6,765 nt of DNA from Bacteroidota bacterium (GCA_029573365.1 JAKQGD010000549.1:1-6765); one strand, 5' to 3'; shown: positions 1 to 6,765, counted from the first letter of the stretch. Numbers and translations: made by a program. The notes: generated by a model from the letters alone, not told the origin.

Positions 1-213
1 TTCGCTGTTAATGGAATTGATGGAGTACACCTTTACTTTGCCGGATTCAATATAGCTTGCTATGGCATCAATCAATAAAAACCTCTCGTATTCTAGATAG
101 TCGGCAGCTGCCGTCGGAAGCAACAAGATAGCGGGCCCAAAATGGCCATACTCTACAATTTCCATCTGCCTCTGTAGTGTGGGGCTGTACCATGATTGAA
201 TCTCTCTGTGCAT
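1..213 (-). CDS. Esterase-like alpha/beta-hydrolase (COG4947 type), 5' end only
   Basis: This is the first 71 codons of a gene that continues past the left edge. The ATG at 213-211 is preceded in frame by a TAG nine bases upstream, which fixes the start. The product begins MHREIQSWYSPTLQRQ and continues with MEIVEYGHFGPAILLLPT, then a DYLEYERF segment and SGKVKVYSINSINSE. The order 'W-S-P-L-x-R-x-M-E', 'GH-G-P-L-PT', 'YEY-E' and a final VYS(I/V)(N/D)S(I/V)NSE is what I recall from the N-terminus of COG4947 proteins (uncharacterised esterase-like members of the PF00756 group). No signal peptide is visible, so a cytoplasmic location is likely. The catalytic Ser, Asp and His would lie outside the window, so activity cannot be judged. 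It is on the same strand as the peroxidase upstream, 86 bases away, and could be co-transcribed. Family is moderately sure; substrate is unknown. Confidence 0.78.
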   Translation of the reverse strand, partial: MHREIQSWYSPTLQRQMEIVEYGHFGPAILLLPTAAADYLEYERFLLIDAIASYIESGKVKVYSINSINSE

Positions 214-299
214 CCTTATCTATATTTAGTGCAAATAAAGTTATAATAAGGCATTCAGAAAAATACCCGCCTAAAAAAATCAGCAATTACATCAAACGA
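214..299 (-). other. Intergenic gap between peroxidase and esterase
   Basis: These 86 AT-rich bases lie between the peroxidase stop and the esterase start, both on the minus strand. I find no convincing stem-loop followed by a T run, so no terminator is called. Read on the minus strand there is a T-run before GGCGGG and a TAACTTTA close to the start, one mismatch from the Bacteroidota -7 consensus TAnnTTTG. There is no properly spaced TTTG at -33. Whether the esterase has its own promoter is open. Confidence 0.3.
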
Positions 300-902
300 T
301 TACTTCATGGCTGCGGTAAACTCGGGAGAATCAGGCTTAATTTTGGAAGCAAAAAAATGGATAAGTTTTCCATTTTCGTCTATGAGGTACTTACAGAAGT
401 TCCAGCTAGGTTCCTGACTGTTCCATCCGTTTTGAGCAGGGTCTGTAAGCCACTTGTAAACTGGATGGGCGTCTTCTCCTTTGACATCCACTTTTTCAAA
501 CAAGGGGAAGGTCACGCCGTAGTTTTTCCTGCAGAAGGTGGCAATCTCGGCATCTGTACCAGGTTCCTGACCCATAAACTGATTGCACGGAAATCCGAGG
601 ACCACATACTTATCCTGGTTGGCTTTGTAAAAAGCCTCCCAGTCAGAATACTGTGGCGTGTACCCGCATTCTGAAGCCACATTCAGGACGATGATCTTTT
701 TACCCTTAAATGCATCCATTGATACATCTGTGCCATCGATAGCTTTTGCTTTCAGACTGTAAAAGGACGCTTTTTTCCCTGTGGTGTCGCTGATGTTGGT
801 TGCGGGAGCAGAGGTGACTTTATTGGCATTAAAACATGAAGCGAGCCATGTGGCTATCCCTGTTATAAAAACTAGAAAATACTTTTTCATTTTAACTGTC
901 AT
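300..902 (-). CDS. Glutathione peroxidase family (thiol peroxidase), lipoprotein
   Basis: This peroxidase of the GPx family (PF00255) should reduce hydroperoxides with a catalytic cysteine. The 200 residues begin with a lipoprotein signal: two lysines, a hydrophobic stretch and a lipobox L-A-S-C ending at Cys23, then a short linker. The GPx core runs from about 45 to 195. Visible landmarks are N74-V-A-S-E-C79-G (Cys79 is the peroxidatic residue, not selenocysteine), G103-F-P-C-N-Q108-F with Gln108, GQEPGTDAEI after it, F123-C124 at the site used as resolving Cys in thioredoxin-dependent GPx enzymes, FPLFEKVDVKG, and W167-N168-F. Cys124 suggests a thioredoxin-type rather than glutathione-type reductant (inference). 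Cys170 directly after WNF and Cys106 are extra thiols. Met5 (position 890) is an alternative start that gives an equally good signal peptide. The mature protein should be lipid-anchored in the periplasm. Genes on both sides share its strand. Confidence 0.93.
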   Translation of the reverse strand: MTVKMKKYFLVFITGIATWLASCFNANKVTSAPATNISDTTGKKASFYSLKAKAIDGTDVSMDAFKGKKIIVLNVASECGYTPQYSDWEAFYKANQDKYVVLGFPCNQFMGQEPGTDAEIATFCRKNYGVTFPLFEKVDVKGEDAHPVYKWLTDPAQNGWNSQEPSWNFCKYLIDENGKLIHFFASKIKPDSPEFTAAMK

Positions 903-999
903 TAAATATTAATCAATAAAAAAGTGAATGGCTGACCGCCAAAGGAGGATTAACACCAGGATAGAAATAATGTTCTCCATACCGTGTCAAAGGGGGGTT
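903..999 (-). other. Intergenic gap between mlaD and peroxidase
   Basis: These 97 bases separate the mlaD stop from the peroxidase start. On the minus strand the part next to the peroxidase is AT-rich, with a T7 run followed by ATTGATTAATATTTA up to the ATG. A CTCCTTTGGCGG element further upstream contains TTTG, but no TAnnTTTG follows at the expected 19-21 bases. I see no hairpin-plus-T-run terminator after mlaD. The size would allow a separate promoter for the peroxidase, but read-through from the mla operon is equally compatible. Confidence 0.3.
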
Positions 1000-2022
1000 T
1001 TAGTTTTTACCTGCCTTTTTTTCCTGTTCTTTCTCGAGCTTTTTAAAGTAGCCCTTAAAAAACCAGTTGTGTTTCAGGGCTTCCAGGTTTTCATTGAGCT
1101 TGACTCCGGCGTCATTTATTTTCATGAGGGCAGAATCAAGGCTGCTCACCGTATGGTCAATCTTTGTGACCAGTACTGGATCGTTTGACAGGAAATTTAT
1201 TGCACCCTCTCCTTTTCTTATATTGGTTATCGTAGAATCTGCGTTGCCTATCAGACCATTAACATTATCCATGACCTTAACCAGCTGTTTGCTTGATCTT
1301 TCGAGGTTGGCAAGGGTTTGCCTGATGGTTACCGGCAAGGTGGTGTCCCTGAGAGTGCCGACGATATTGTTGTTTTTATCCAGGCTGGTTATCAATCTGT
1401 TGAGTTTAGTCAGTGTGGCATGTGACGCTTCGGTGGTATGTCTTAGGTGGTGTATGGTTTCCTTGAGGTCGGTGGTGATGGTTGTGTCCTTGATCATGGA
1501 GCCAATGACACCTTTACCGCTGGATATTTCGCGGGTGATTTTAAGCAGCTCGGCAGTGAGCAGAGCGGCATTTTCGTTTGTGACGCTCAGGGTGGTGAGC
1601 ATTTCGTCTGTCCTGACTCGAGCGAATGACATGATGGTATCTCCTGCTTTTACAGCCAGGCCTGATGATGAGCCGGGCAGAATGTTTACAATCATATTAC
1701 CTACGAGGCCGTCGGTGGTGATGATGGCATGGGCATTTTTCCTGATGTGGGGCAGGATGTCATTTTTTACTCCAAACCTGACCACTATAATAGTATCAGA
1801 AACCATGCTAATCTCCTTAACAGAGCCGACATTGATACCCGAATACCGGATGTTGTTGCCGGGCCTGAGCCCATTGATGTCGTGAAAAACCGCATACAAC
1901 TGAGAGGAATTGCCAAACATACTTTGTTTTTGTCCCACAAAGTATACGGCAGCAACCAGAAGAGCTGTGCCTGTGATGACAAACAATCCGAGTCTGATAT
2001 TTCTTGCCACTGATTTTTCCAT
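1000..2022 (-). CDS. mlaD: MCE/MlaD family substrate-binding protein of lipid ABC transporter
   Basis: This is the membrane-anchored MCE protein of an Mla-type lipid transporter, which in the family forms a hexameric ring that passes phospholipid between membrane and periplasm. It has 340 residues. A short basic N-terminus is followed by one transmembrane helix at about 9-30, then a single MCE domain at about 38-117 (YAVFHDINGLRPGNNIRYSG, G-x-V near 65-68, TDGLVGNMIVNILPG). The remainder, about 140-320, is predominantly predicted helix, much longer than the tail of E. coli MlaD (about 183 residues in all). This tail carries three degenerate copies of a G-x-G-x-I-G-x-(I/L)-x-D-type motif near 169, 215 and 270. 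The C-terminus has KHNWFFKGYFKK and a Lys/Glu-rich end, typical of Bacteroidota members as I recall them. The ATG lies 3 bases after the mlaF stop. Specific lipid and direction of transport cannot be read from sequence. Confidence 0.92.
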   Translation of the reverse strand: MEKSVARNIRLGLFVITGTALLVAAVYFVGQKQSMFGNSSQLYAVFHDINGLRPGNNIRYSGINVGSVKEISMVSDTIIVVRFGVKNDILPHIRKNAHAIITTDGLVGNMIVNILPGSSSGLAVKAGDTIMSFARVRTDEMLTTLSVTNENAALLTAELLKITREISSGKGVIGSMIKDTTITTDLKETIHHLRHTTEASHATLTKLNRLITSLDKNNNIVGTLRDTTLPVTIRQTLANLERSSKQLVKVMDNVNGLIGNADSTITNIRKGEGAINFLSNDPVLVTKIDHTVSSLDSALMKINDAGVKLNENLEALKHNWFFKGYFKKLEKEQEKKAGKN

Positions 2023-2025
2023 GAC

Positions 2026-2787
2026 TTAAGATTTAAAGAAGGCCTGCACCTTAGGGTCTGTCGAGGCATCCAGCTCCGCAAACGTTCCTTCTGCATAGTT
2101 TATGCCATCTACCAGAAGGATCATCCTGTCAGATATAAACCGGGCACAGTCCACATCGTGGGTTATAATAATGGATGAGGTCTTGTATTTTTGTTGAACT
2201 GATTTCATTAGTAATACGATTTCCTTGGATGTGATGGGATCGAGTCCTGTTGTAGGTTCGTCATAAAGGATAATTTTAGGTCTCAAAATTAGTGTGCGGG
2301 CAAGAGCCACTCTACGCTTCATGCCACCGGAAAGTTCTTCGGGCATAAGGTCTATGGCGTGAGCGAGGCCTACACTTTCAAGGGCCTCCAGGACCAATGG
2401 CGTGGCGTCCGAAAAATGGCCCATTTTCTCAACGTGCCTACGCAGCGGAAACTCCAGATTTTCACGTACAGTCATTGAGTCATACAAGGCACTTCCCTGA
2501 AAGAGGAAGCCTACTTCTGTTCTGATTTCGTTAAGTTCATCTTCGGTTACATTTTCCATATTCCTGCCCATGATATTTATGGTTCCTTCGTCGTGGGTTT
2601 CCAGCCCTATGAGACACTTTATCATGACAGATTTGCCTGACCCTGACTTGCCCATGATGACCAGGGTCTCTCCTTCGTACAGGTCCATGTCAAAGCCATT
2701 AAGCACATGATTCTTGCCAAAAAACTTTTTGAGTCCCCTTATGGTTATGACCGCCCGGCGGCCTTCGGTTACAGACTTTTTGTTCAT
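2026..2787 (-). CDS. mlaF: ABC transporter ATPase, MlaF type
   Basis: This is the cytoplasmic ATP-hydrolysing subunit that powers the Mla lipid transporter. The 253 residues contain all expected motifs: Walker A G46-K-S-G-S-G-K-S53, Q-loop F96-Q97, signature L152-S-G-G-M156 followed by KRRVALAR, Walker B IILYDE ending at Glu177, D-loop GLDP at 181-184, and the switch histidine in ITH210D. LSGGM in place of LSGGQ, and GFLFQGSALYDSMTVRENL after the Q-loop, are characteristic of the MlaF/Ttg2A branch rather than of generic importers. The short N-terminus before the domain (residues 1-13) has no recognisable motif. The gene starts 1 base after the mlaE stop and ends 3 bases before mlaD, so co-translation or coupling is likely. 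No Shine-Dalgarno is visible before its ATG, as expected for this phylum. All residues needed for activity are present. Confidence 0.96.
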   Translation of the reverse strand: MNKKSVTEGRRAVITIRGLKKFFGKNHVLNGFDMDLYEGETLVIMGKSGSGKSVMIKCLIGLETHDEGTINIMGRNMENVTEDELNEIRTEVGFLFQGSALYDSMTVRENLEFPLRRHVEKMGHFSDATPLVLEALESVGLAHAIDLMPEELSGGMKRRVALARTLILRPKIILYDEPTTGLDPITSKEIVLLMKSVQQKYKTSSIIITHDVDCARFISDRMILLVDGINYAEGTFAELDASTDPKVQAFFKS

Positions 2788-2788
2788 A

Positions 2789-3565
2789 TCAGTAAAATAT
2801 ATCCGTGACCATAACAGCTATAAAGTCCAGCACAAACAACAACATGGAAGTCTCTACAACTGCAGTGTTTGCAGCCACACCTACCCCGGCGGTGCCGTGC
2901 TTGCAGTAATAACCGCGATAGCAACCTACGAGCCCTATGGCAAATCCAAAAAAGAAGGTTTTTAAGGTAGAAGGAATCAGGTCAACAAAATCCAGCGACA
3001 GAAAAACTTCATCAAAAAAATACCTGAAGGAAACATCTCCCTTGGTGTTTTCGACAAGAAAGGAGCCGAAAAGGGCTATGGCATCACTCATTACTACAAG
3101 CAAAGGAATCATCAGTGTGGTAGCAAGAATCCTCGTTACTACAAGGTATTTAAATGGATTGGTACCCGAAACCTCCATGGCATCAATCTGCTCAGTCACC
3201 CGCATGGAGCCCAGCTCCGCTCCTATGCCCGACCCTATCCTGCCTGCACAGATAAGTGCAGTGATGATCGGACCTATCTCCCTAACTATCGAAATACTGA
3301 CCATGGAAGGAATCCATGCCGAAGCTCCGAGGTCTAGCATTTTTGGTCGGGACTGAAGAGTAAATACGAGGCCTATGATAAATCCGGTTACTCCGACCAG
3401 AAGAAGGGATTTATTACCCATGTTATAACACTGCCTTAGCAACTCTCTACTTTCAAACGGCCTTCTGAATAACTCCCTGAAAAACCTCCCGGCAAAGGCA
3501 GACATCTCGCCTACCTCCTCGAGGTATTTTAAAATGTACTGCATTGATGTCCTGAAGAAACTCAT
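2789..3565 (-). CDS. mlaE: MlaE family ABC transporter permease
   Basis: This is the inner-membrane permease (PF02405) of the lipid transporter; in the family a dimer sits beneath the MCE ring and binds two MlaF subunits. From the chosen ATG it has 258 residues, close to the family norm. An amphipathic N-terminal segment (about 5-45) precedes membrane segments at about 52-72, 86-108, 143-170, 200-216 and 235-256. The diagnostic loop REIGPIITALICAGRIGSG followed by IGAELGSMRVTEQIDAMEV (about 95-132) is intact, as is GCYRGYYCKHGTAGVG (about 214-229). The start is a choice: the frame stays open to a GTG at 3634, adding 23 residues (TIISIKLLKKSDFY...) that do not resemble the family, so the ATG at 3565-3563, giving MSFFRTSMQYILKYLEEVG, is preferred. 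It is the first gene of the leftward operon. No mlaB or mlaC partner follows. Confidence 0.93.
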   Translation of the reverse strand: MSFFRTSMQYILKYLEEVGEMSAFAGRFFRELFRRPFESRELLRQCYNMGNKSLLLVGVTGFIIGLVFTLQSRPKMLDLGASAWIPSMVSISIVREIGPIITALICAGRIGSGIGAELGSMRVTEQIDAMEVSGTNPFKYLVVTRILATTLMIPLLVVMSDAIALFGSFLVENTKGDVSFRYFFDEVFLSLDFVDLIPSTLKTFFFGFAIGLVGCYRGYYCKHGTAGVGVAANTAVVETSMLLFVLDFIAVMVTDIFY

Positions 3566-3760
3566 TGTGTATGCAAGTGGTTTTCCGCAATAAAAATCGG
3601 ACTTTTTCAGCAATTTAATACTGATAATGGTCACCTGGAAAGCTAATGAGGGTCAGGGGTAATGGTCCCGAGATACTGCTTTTCGCAATATTTTTCCCCG
3701 ACAAGGGTAATAAACCATTAAAAAATGAAGTATCTTGGCTCACATAAACAAATTCATATT
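3566..3760. promoter_or_regulatory. Divergent intergenic region between mlaE and Asp-box gene
   Basis: This 195-base gap separates two divergent genes, so it should hold promoters for the leftward mla operon and the rightward Asp-box gene. That is an inference from layout. I searched for the Bacteroidota pair TTTG (-33) and TAnnTTTG (-7). On the plus strand TATTTTTC at 3689-3696 is one mismatch from the -7 box, but no TTTG lies 19-21 bases before it. On the minus strand TACCCTTG (complement of the region near 3700-3710) is also one mismatch away and equally lacks a -33 partner. The 40 bases before the plus-strand ATG are AT-rich. No hairpin, riboswitch or operator palindrome was recognised. 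Confidence 0.35.
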
Positions 3761-6700
3761 ATGATTCAAAGGATTTTCGCTCTCACCATATGTTTTATGG
3801 CAGTTTTAGCGGTTTACGGACAGCAGTTTGATACGGAATATTTTAAAGCCATGAACTTCCGAAGCATCGGACCTGCTGGCATGAGCGGACGTATCACTGC
3901 CATAGATGTGGACCTTTCCAATCCGGAGAATTTTTGCAGGCTCAGCCTCCGGCGGAATGTGGCTTTCTGAAAACGGAGGCATAAGTTGGTCACCGGTTTT
4001 TGACGAACAGAATACCCTTGCCATCGGATCCATCAAAATAAATCAGAAAAACCCATCGGAAATATGGGTAGGTACCGGCGAGGGCAATCCCCGTAACTCC
4101 AACAACACAGGCAGGGGCATCTTCAAGTCTGTGGACGGAGGCAAGACCTGGAGAAACATGGGCCTTGAAAACACAAAAAACATCCACCGCATCATCATAC
4201 ACAGAGACAACCCTGACATCATCTTTGCAGCGTCACCCGGCTCGCCGTGGGGGCCCACCAAGGAAAGGGGCGTATACAAATCGACAGACGGTGGCAAAAC
4301 CTGGAGAAACATCCTTTATACCAATGAGCTTACAGGAGCTGCTGATATGATCACTGACCCGGATAACCCAAACAAAATCATCGTGGCCATGTGGGAGCAC
4401 CAAAGGGAACCCTGGTTTTTTAAATCGGGGGGCAAGGGCTCGGGACTGCACATAAGCCATGATGCCGGCGAAACTTTTACACGGATTACTGCCGATGACG
4501 GCCTACCTACAGGAGAACTGGGGCGTATTGGGCTTGCTATATCGCCATCAAAACCAAATATCTTGTACGCACTGGTAGAAGCAAAAGAAAACGGGCTCTA
4601 CAAGTCCACAGACGGCGGTAAAAAATGGTCATTGGTTTCCACAAAAAACATAGGCGACAGACCTTTTTATTATTCCGAACTTTATGTCGACCCCAAAAAC
4701 GAAAACAGGCTTTTTAACGTCTATACTTATCTCAGTATGAGTGAAGATGGTGGTAGGACCTTTGCCGAAATAGGAAACTATGGCAACGGAGTACATCCCG
4801 ACCATCATGCTTTCTGGATACATCCTGACAATCCATCGTTTATCATTGATGGCAATGACGGAGGGCTGACCATATCCAGAGATGGCGGTAAAAACTGGTA
4901 TTTTGCGGGAAACATTCCTGTCGGACAATTTTATCACATCAACACCGACAATGATTTTCCATACAATGTTTATGGAGGCTTACAGGACAACGGCTCGTGG
5001 GTAGGACCTTCTGCCGTGCTCAAAAACGGAGGCATAAGAAACCACGACTTCAGGGAATTGTATTTTGGCGACGGGTTTGACGTAGTGCCATTCAGAGCAA
5101 ACAGCCGGTACGGATATGCCATGTCTCAGGGTGGCAATGTAGCCTTTTATGACAGGGAAACCGGCAGAAACAGATTTGTAAAACCCAACCATCCCAATCC
5201 GGATACCAAGCTCAGATTTAACTGGAATGCTGGCATAGCCCAGGATCCTTTCAGCGACTGCGGCGTATATTTTGGCAGTCAGTTCCTGCATTATTCTGAC
5301 GATTGCGGGCAGTCGTGGGTCATCAAATCACCTGACCTCACCACCAATGACACCACAAAACAAAAAGCTGACAAAAGCGGGGGACTCACCATGGATGCCA
5401 CCAATGCAGAAAACCATACCACCATTCTGGCCATAGCCCCCAGCCCGGTAAACAAAGATGTCATATGGGTAGGTACCGACGACGGCAATGTACAGCTGAC
5501 CAGAGACGGCGGAAAAACGTGGGATAACCTGGCTAAGTCGCTCAAAGGTCTGCCTGCAGGCAGTTGGATACCACAAATACAGGTATCTCAAAAAAATGAG
5601 GGTGAAGCCTGGGTGGTAGCCAATAATTATCGCCGGAATGACTACACTCCCTATGTCTATCACACCACTGACCATGGCAAGTCCTGGACAAGGATTGCCG
5701 ATGATAAAAAAATAGGTGGTTTCGTGCTGTGTATAGTACAGGACCACCTTGTACCCGAACTCCTGTTTCTCGGCACGGATGCCGGTTTGTATGTTTCATT
5801 TGACACAGGTGGCAATTGGCATCACTGGACCAAGGGATTTCCACAGGTGCAGGTAAGCGATATGAAGATACATCCGGTGCAACATGACCTGATCATTGGC
5901 ACTTTTGGCCGGGCCATTTGGATACTGGATGACATCAATCCGCTGCGGGCCCTGGCTATAGATGGGCTTAAATCACTCCAAAAAGATATGATGACCTTTC
6001 CGACGTCAGCAGGATACCAGGTATCAACCAGGTCGGTAGATGGAGTGAGGTTTGGAGGACAGGGGGAATTCAAAGGTGCAAACAGGGCCTATGACCGTAT
6101 CGCCATCAATGTCTGGAAAAAACCAGAGCCAAAAACAGATGCGGACACCGATAAAGGCAAGGATAAAAAAGATGACAAAGGAGCCAGGGCAACGGTTCAG
6201 ATCTATGACGAAAGCGGTAAGATGATAAGAAGCTTTAAGCGTAAGCTTGAAAACGGACTCAACAGACTATCCTGGGGCATGGAGCAAGATGGCGTTTCGG
6301 CTCCCTCCAGAAACGAACCCAAAGAAGATGCTGACCTGCCGGGAGGTGCTGATGTACTGCCTGGCAAATACAAAGCTGTGGTAAGCTACAAAGGCAAAAA
6401 AGATTCTGTCATGCTGCAAGTAATGGCTGACCCCCGTATCAACCCGAATATGGAAGATATCAAAACCACGCACAAATACCTGGATGAATGTGACGTGCTC
6501 ATGAAGGAAACCAAAAGTTCATACGACAAAATCCTGCAAGCCAGAAAATCTATGTCGCTGGTAGATAAAATCCTGGAAATGCAGCCCGACAGTATTTCAA
6601 AATTATATAAAGAAATGCACAAATCACTCAACACGAAACTGGACAGTCTTTCGAACCTTTTTATAAATCCTGAAAATGTCAAAGGCATACAACGCAACCC

Positions 6701-6765
6701 AGACCAGCTTAACAGCATGATATTTGGGGCCCGCGAGTACATCAACTCATCCTGGCCTGTACCCG
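3761..6765 (+). CDS. Secreted Asp-box/BNR beta-propeller (Sortilin/VPS10-like), frameshifted, 3' end missing
   Basis: This large secreted repeat protein is usually labelled 'glycosyl hydrolase' or 'VPS10/WD40/YVTN/BNR-like'; its biochemical role is not established. The ATG at 3761 gives a clean Sec signal peptide (MIQRIFALTI..., likely cleavage after A-V-Y-G20 before QQ); an in-frame ATG at 3725 adds 12 residues before it. The hallmark FRSIGPAGMSGRITAID follows. At 3931-3935 the frame changes, and 943 codons then run open to the edge, about 1002 residues in all. Eleven Asp-box motifs (S-x-D-x-G-x-T-W type) between 3966 and 5819 form the propeller blades. FGRAIWILDDINPLRAL (about residues 717-733) closes the propeller, followed by a Lys/Asp-rich linker, a beta-rich segment (VQIYDESGKMIRSF, GLNRLSWGM) and a helical C-terminus cut off by the window. 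Sialidase-type catalytic residues are not recognisable, so glycosidase activity should not be assumed. Confidence 0.88.
3929..3938 (+). other. Frameshift site in the Asp-box gene
   Basis: The upstream frame reads AAT TTT at 3929-3934 (N-F58) and would continue TGC AGG CTC to a TGA at 3968-3970. The family-like continuation A-G-S-A-S-G-G-M-W-L-S-E-N-G-G starts at GCA 3936-3938, in a frame displaced by +1 (equivalently -2). Relatives as I recall them have Tyr before A-G, so loss of two bases of a TAT codon beside the T5 run (3931-3935) is the simplest explanation. It may be an assembly or sequencing error, a genuine mutation, or much less likely a +1 slip, since TTT can re-pair one base downstream. 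Confidence 0.85.

Noticed and set aside
68..286. 72-codon minus-strand ORF beginning MLIFLGGYFSEC
   Set aside because: It overlaps the better-supported esterase frame on the same strand, crosses the intergenic gap and has no family-like motif.
177..674. 165-codon plus-strand ORF antisense to the peroxidase
   Set aside because: It is the complement of a clearly conserved glutathione peroxidase; its translation has no coherent domain.
940..970. Strong Shine-Dalgarno-like AAAGGAGG on the plus strand followed by an ATG at 970
   Set aside because: The ATG is over 20 bases away, the frame runs antisense through mlaD, and the phylum rarely uses Shine-Dalgarno sites. Likely chance.
1067..1885. 272-codon plus-strand ORF antisense to mlaD
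   Set aside because: It is Ser/Leu/Val-rich and composed as expected for the reverse of a coding frame; mlaD on the other strand has clear domain support.
3566..3634. GTG-initiated 23-residue extension of MlaE
   Set aside because: The extra residues do not look like the family N-terminus, and the ATG at 3565 gives a normal length. It cannot be fully excluded.
3660..3720. Possible promoter boxes TATTTTTC (plus) and TACCCTTG (minus)
   Set aside because: Each is one mismatch from TAnnTTTG but lacks a correctly spaced TTTG at -33, so neither is called as a promoter.
1..6765. A new mobile element, defence system, CRISPR array or phage module
   Set aside because: No transposase, integrase, nuclease, regular short repeats with spacers, terminal inverted repeats or tRNA was found on either strand. 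All genes belong to recognised housekeeping or envelope families.

Overview
The window looks like chromosomal DNA from a member of the Bacteroidota. This is inferred from the gene families (a COG4947-type esterase, a lipoprotein glutathione peroxidase, a compact MlaE-MlaF-MCE transporter and a very large secreted Asp-box protein), from AT-rich leaders with no clear Shine-Dalgarno in front of the starts examined, and from moderate GC. Genus cannot be read from the sequence. It reads as an ordinary housekeeping region. I see no RNA gene, CRISPR array, insertion sequence, integrase or phage gene, and no stretch over 300 bases lacks a gene.

Left to right, five genes lie on the minus strand. The first is the 5' end of an esterase-like gene that runs off the left edge (1-213). 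Next is a glutathione peroxidase with a lipoprotein signal peptide (300-902). Then comes a tightly packed transport operon read leftward: permease mlaE (2789-3565), ATPase mlaF (2026-2787) and the MCE substrate-binding protein mlaD (1000-2022), with gaps of 1 and 3 bases. A 195-base divergent intergenic region (3566-3760) separates this operon from one plus-strand gene that fills the rest of the window (3761-6765, running off the right edge). It encodes a secreted protein of more than 1000 residues with eleven Asp-box (BNR) motifs, of the Sortilin/VPS10-like type often labelled 'glycosyl hydrolase'.

The main anomaly is a frameshift in that last gene. The signal peptide and first conserved motif are in one frame and the remaining 943 codons are in another. 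The switch is at a run of five T at 3931-3935. Family resemblance points to two lost bases (a missing Tyr codon), a sequencing error or a real mutation. A +1 slip of tRNA-Phe on the T run is formally possible.

Functionally, the three mla genes should form one envelope phospholipid or lipid transporter (permease, ATPase, membrane-anchored MCE ring). The neighbouring peroxidase is predicted to be lipid-anchored outside the inner membrane, where it could reduce lipid or other hydroperoxides. The link is by proximity only. The secreted Asp-box protein is divergently transcribed and has no demonstrated connection to lipid transport.
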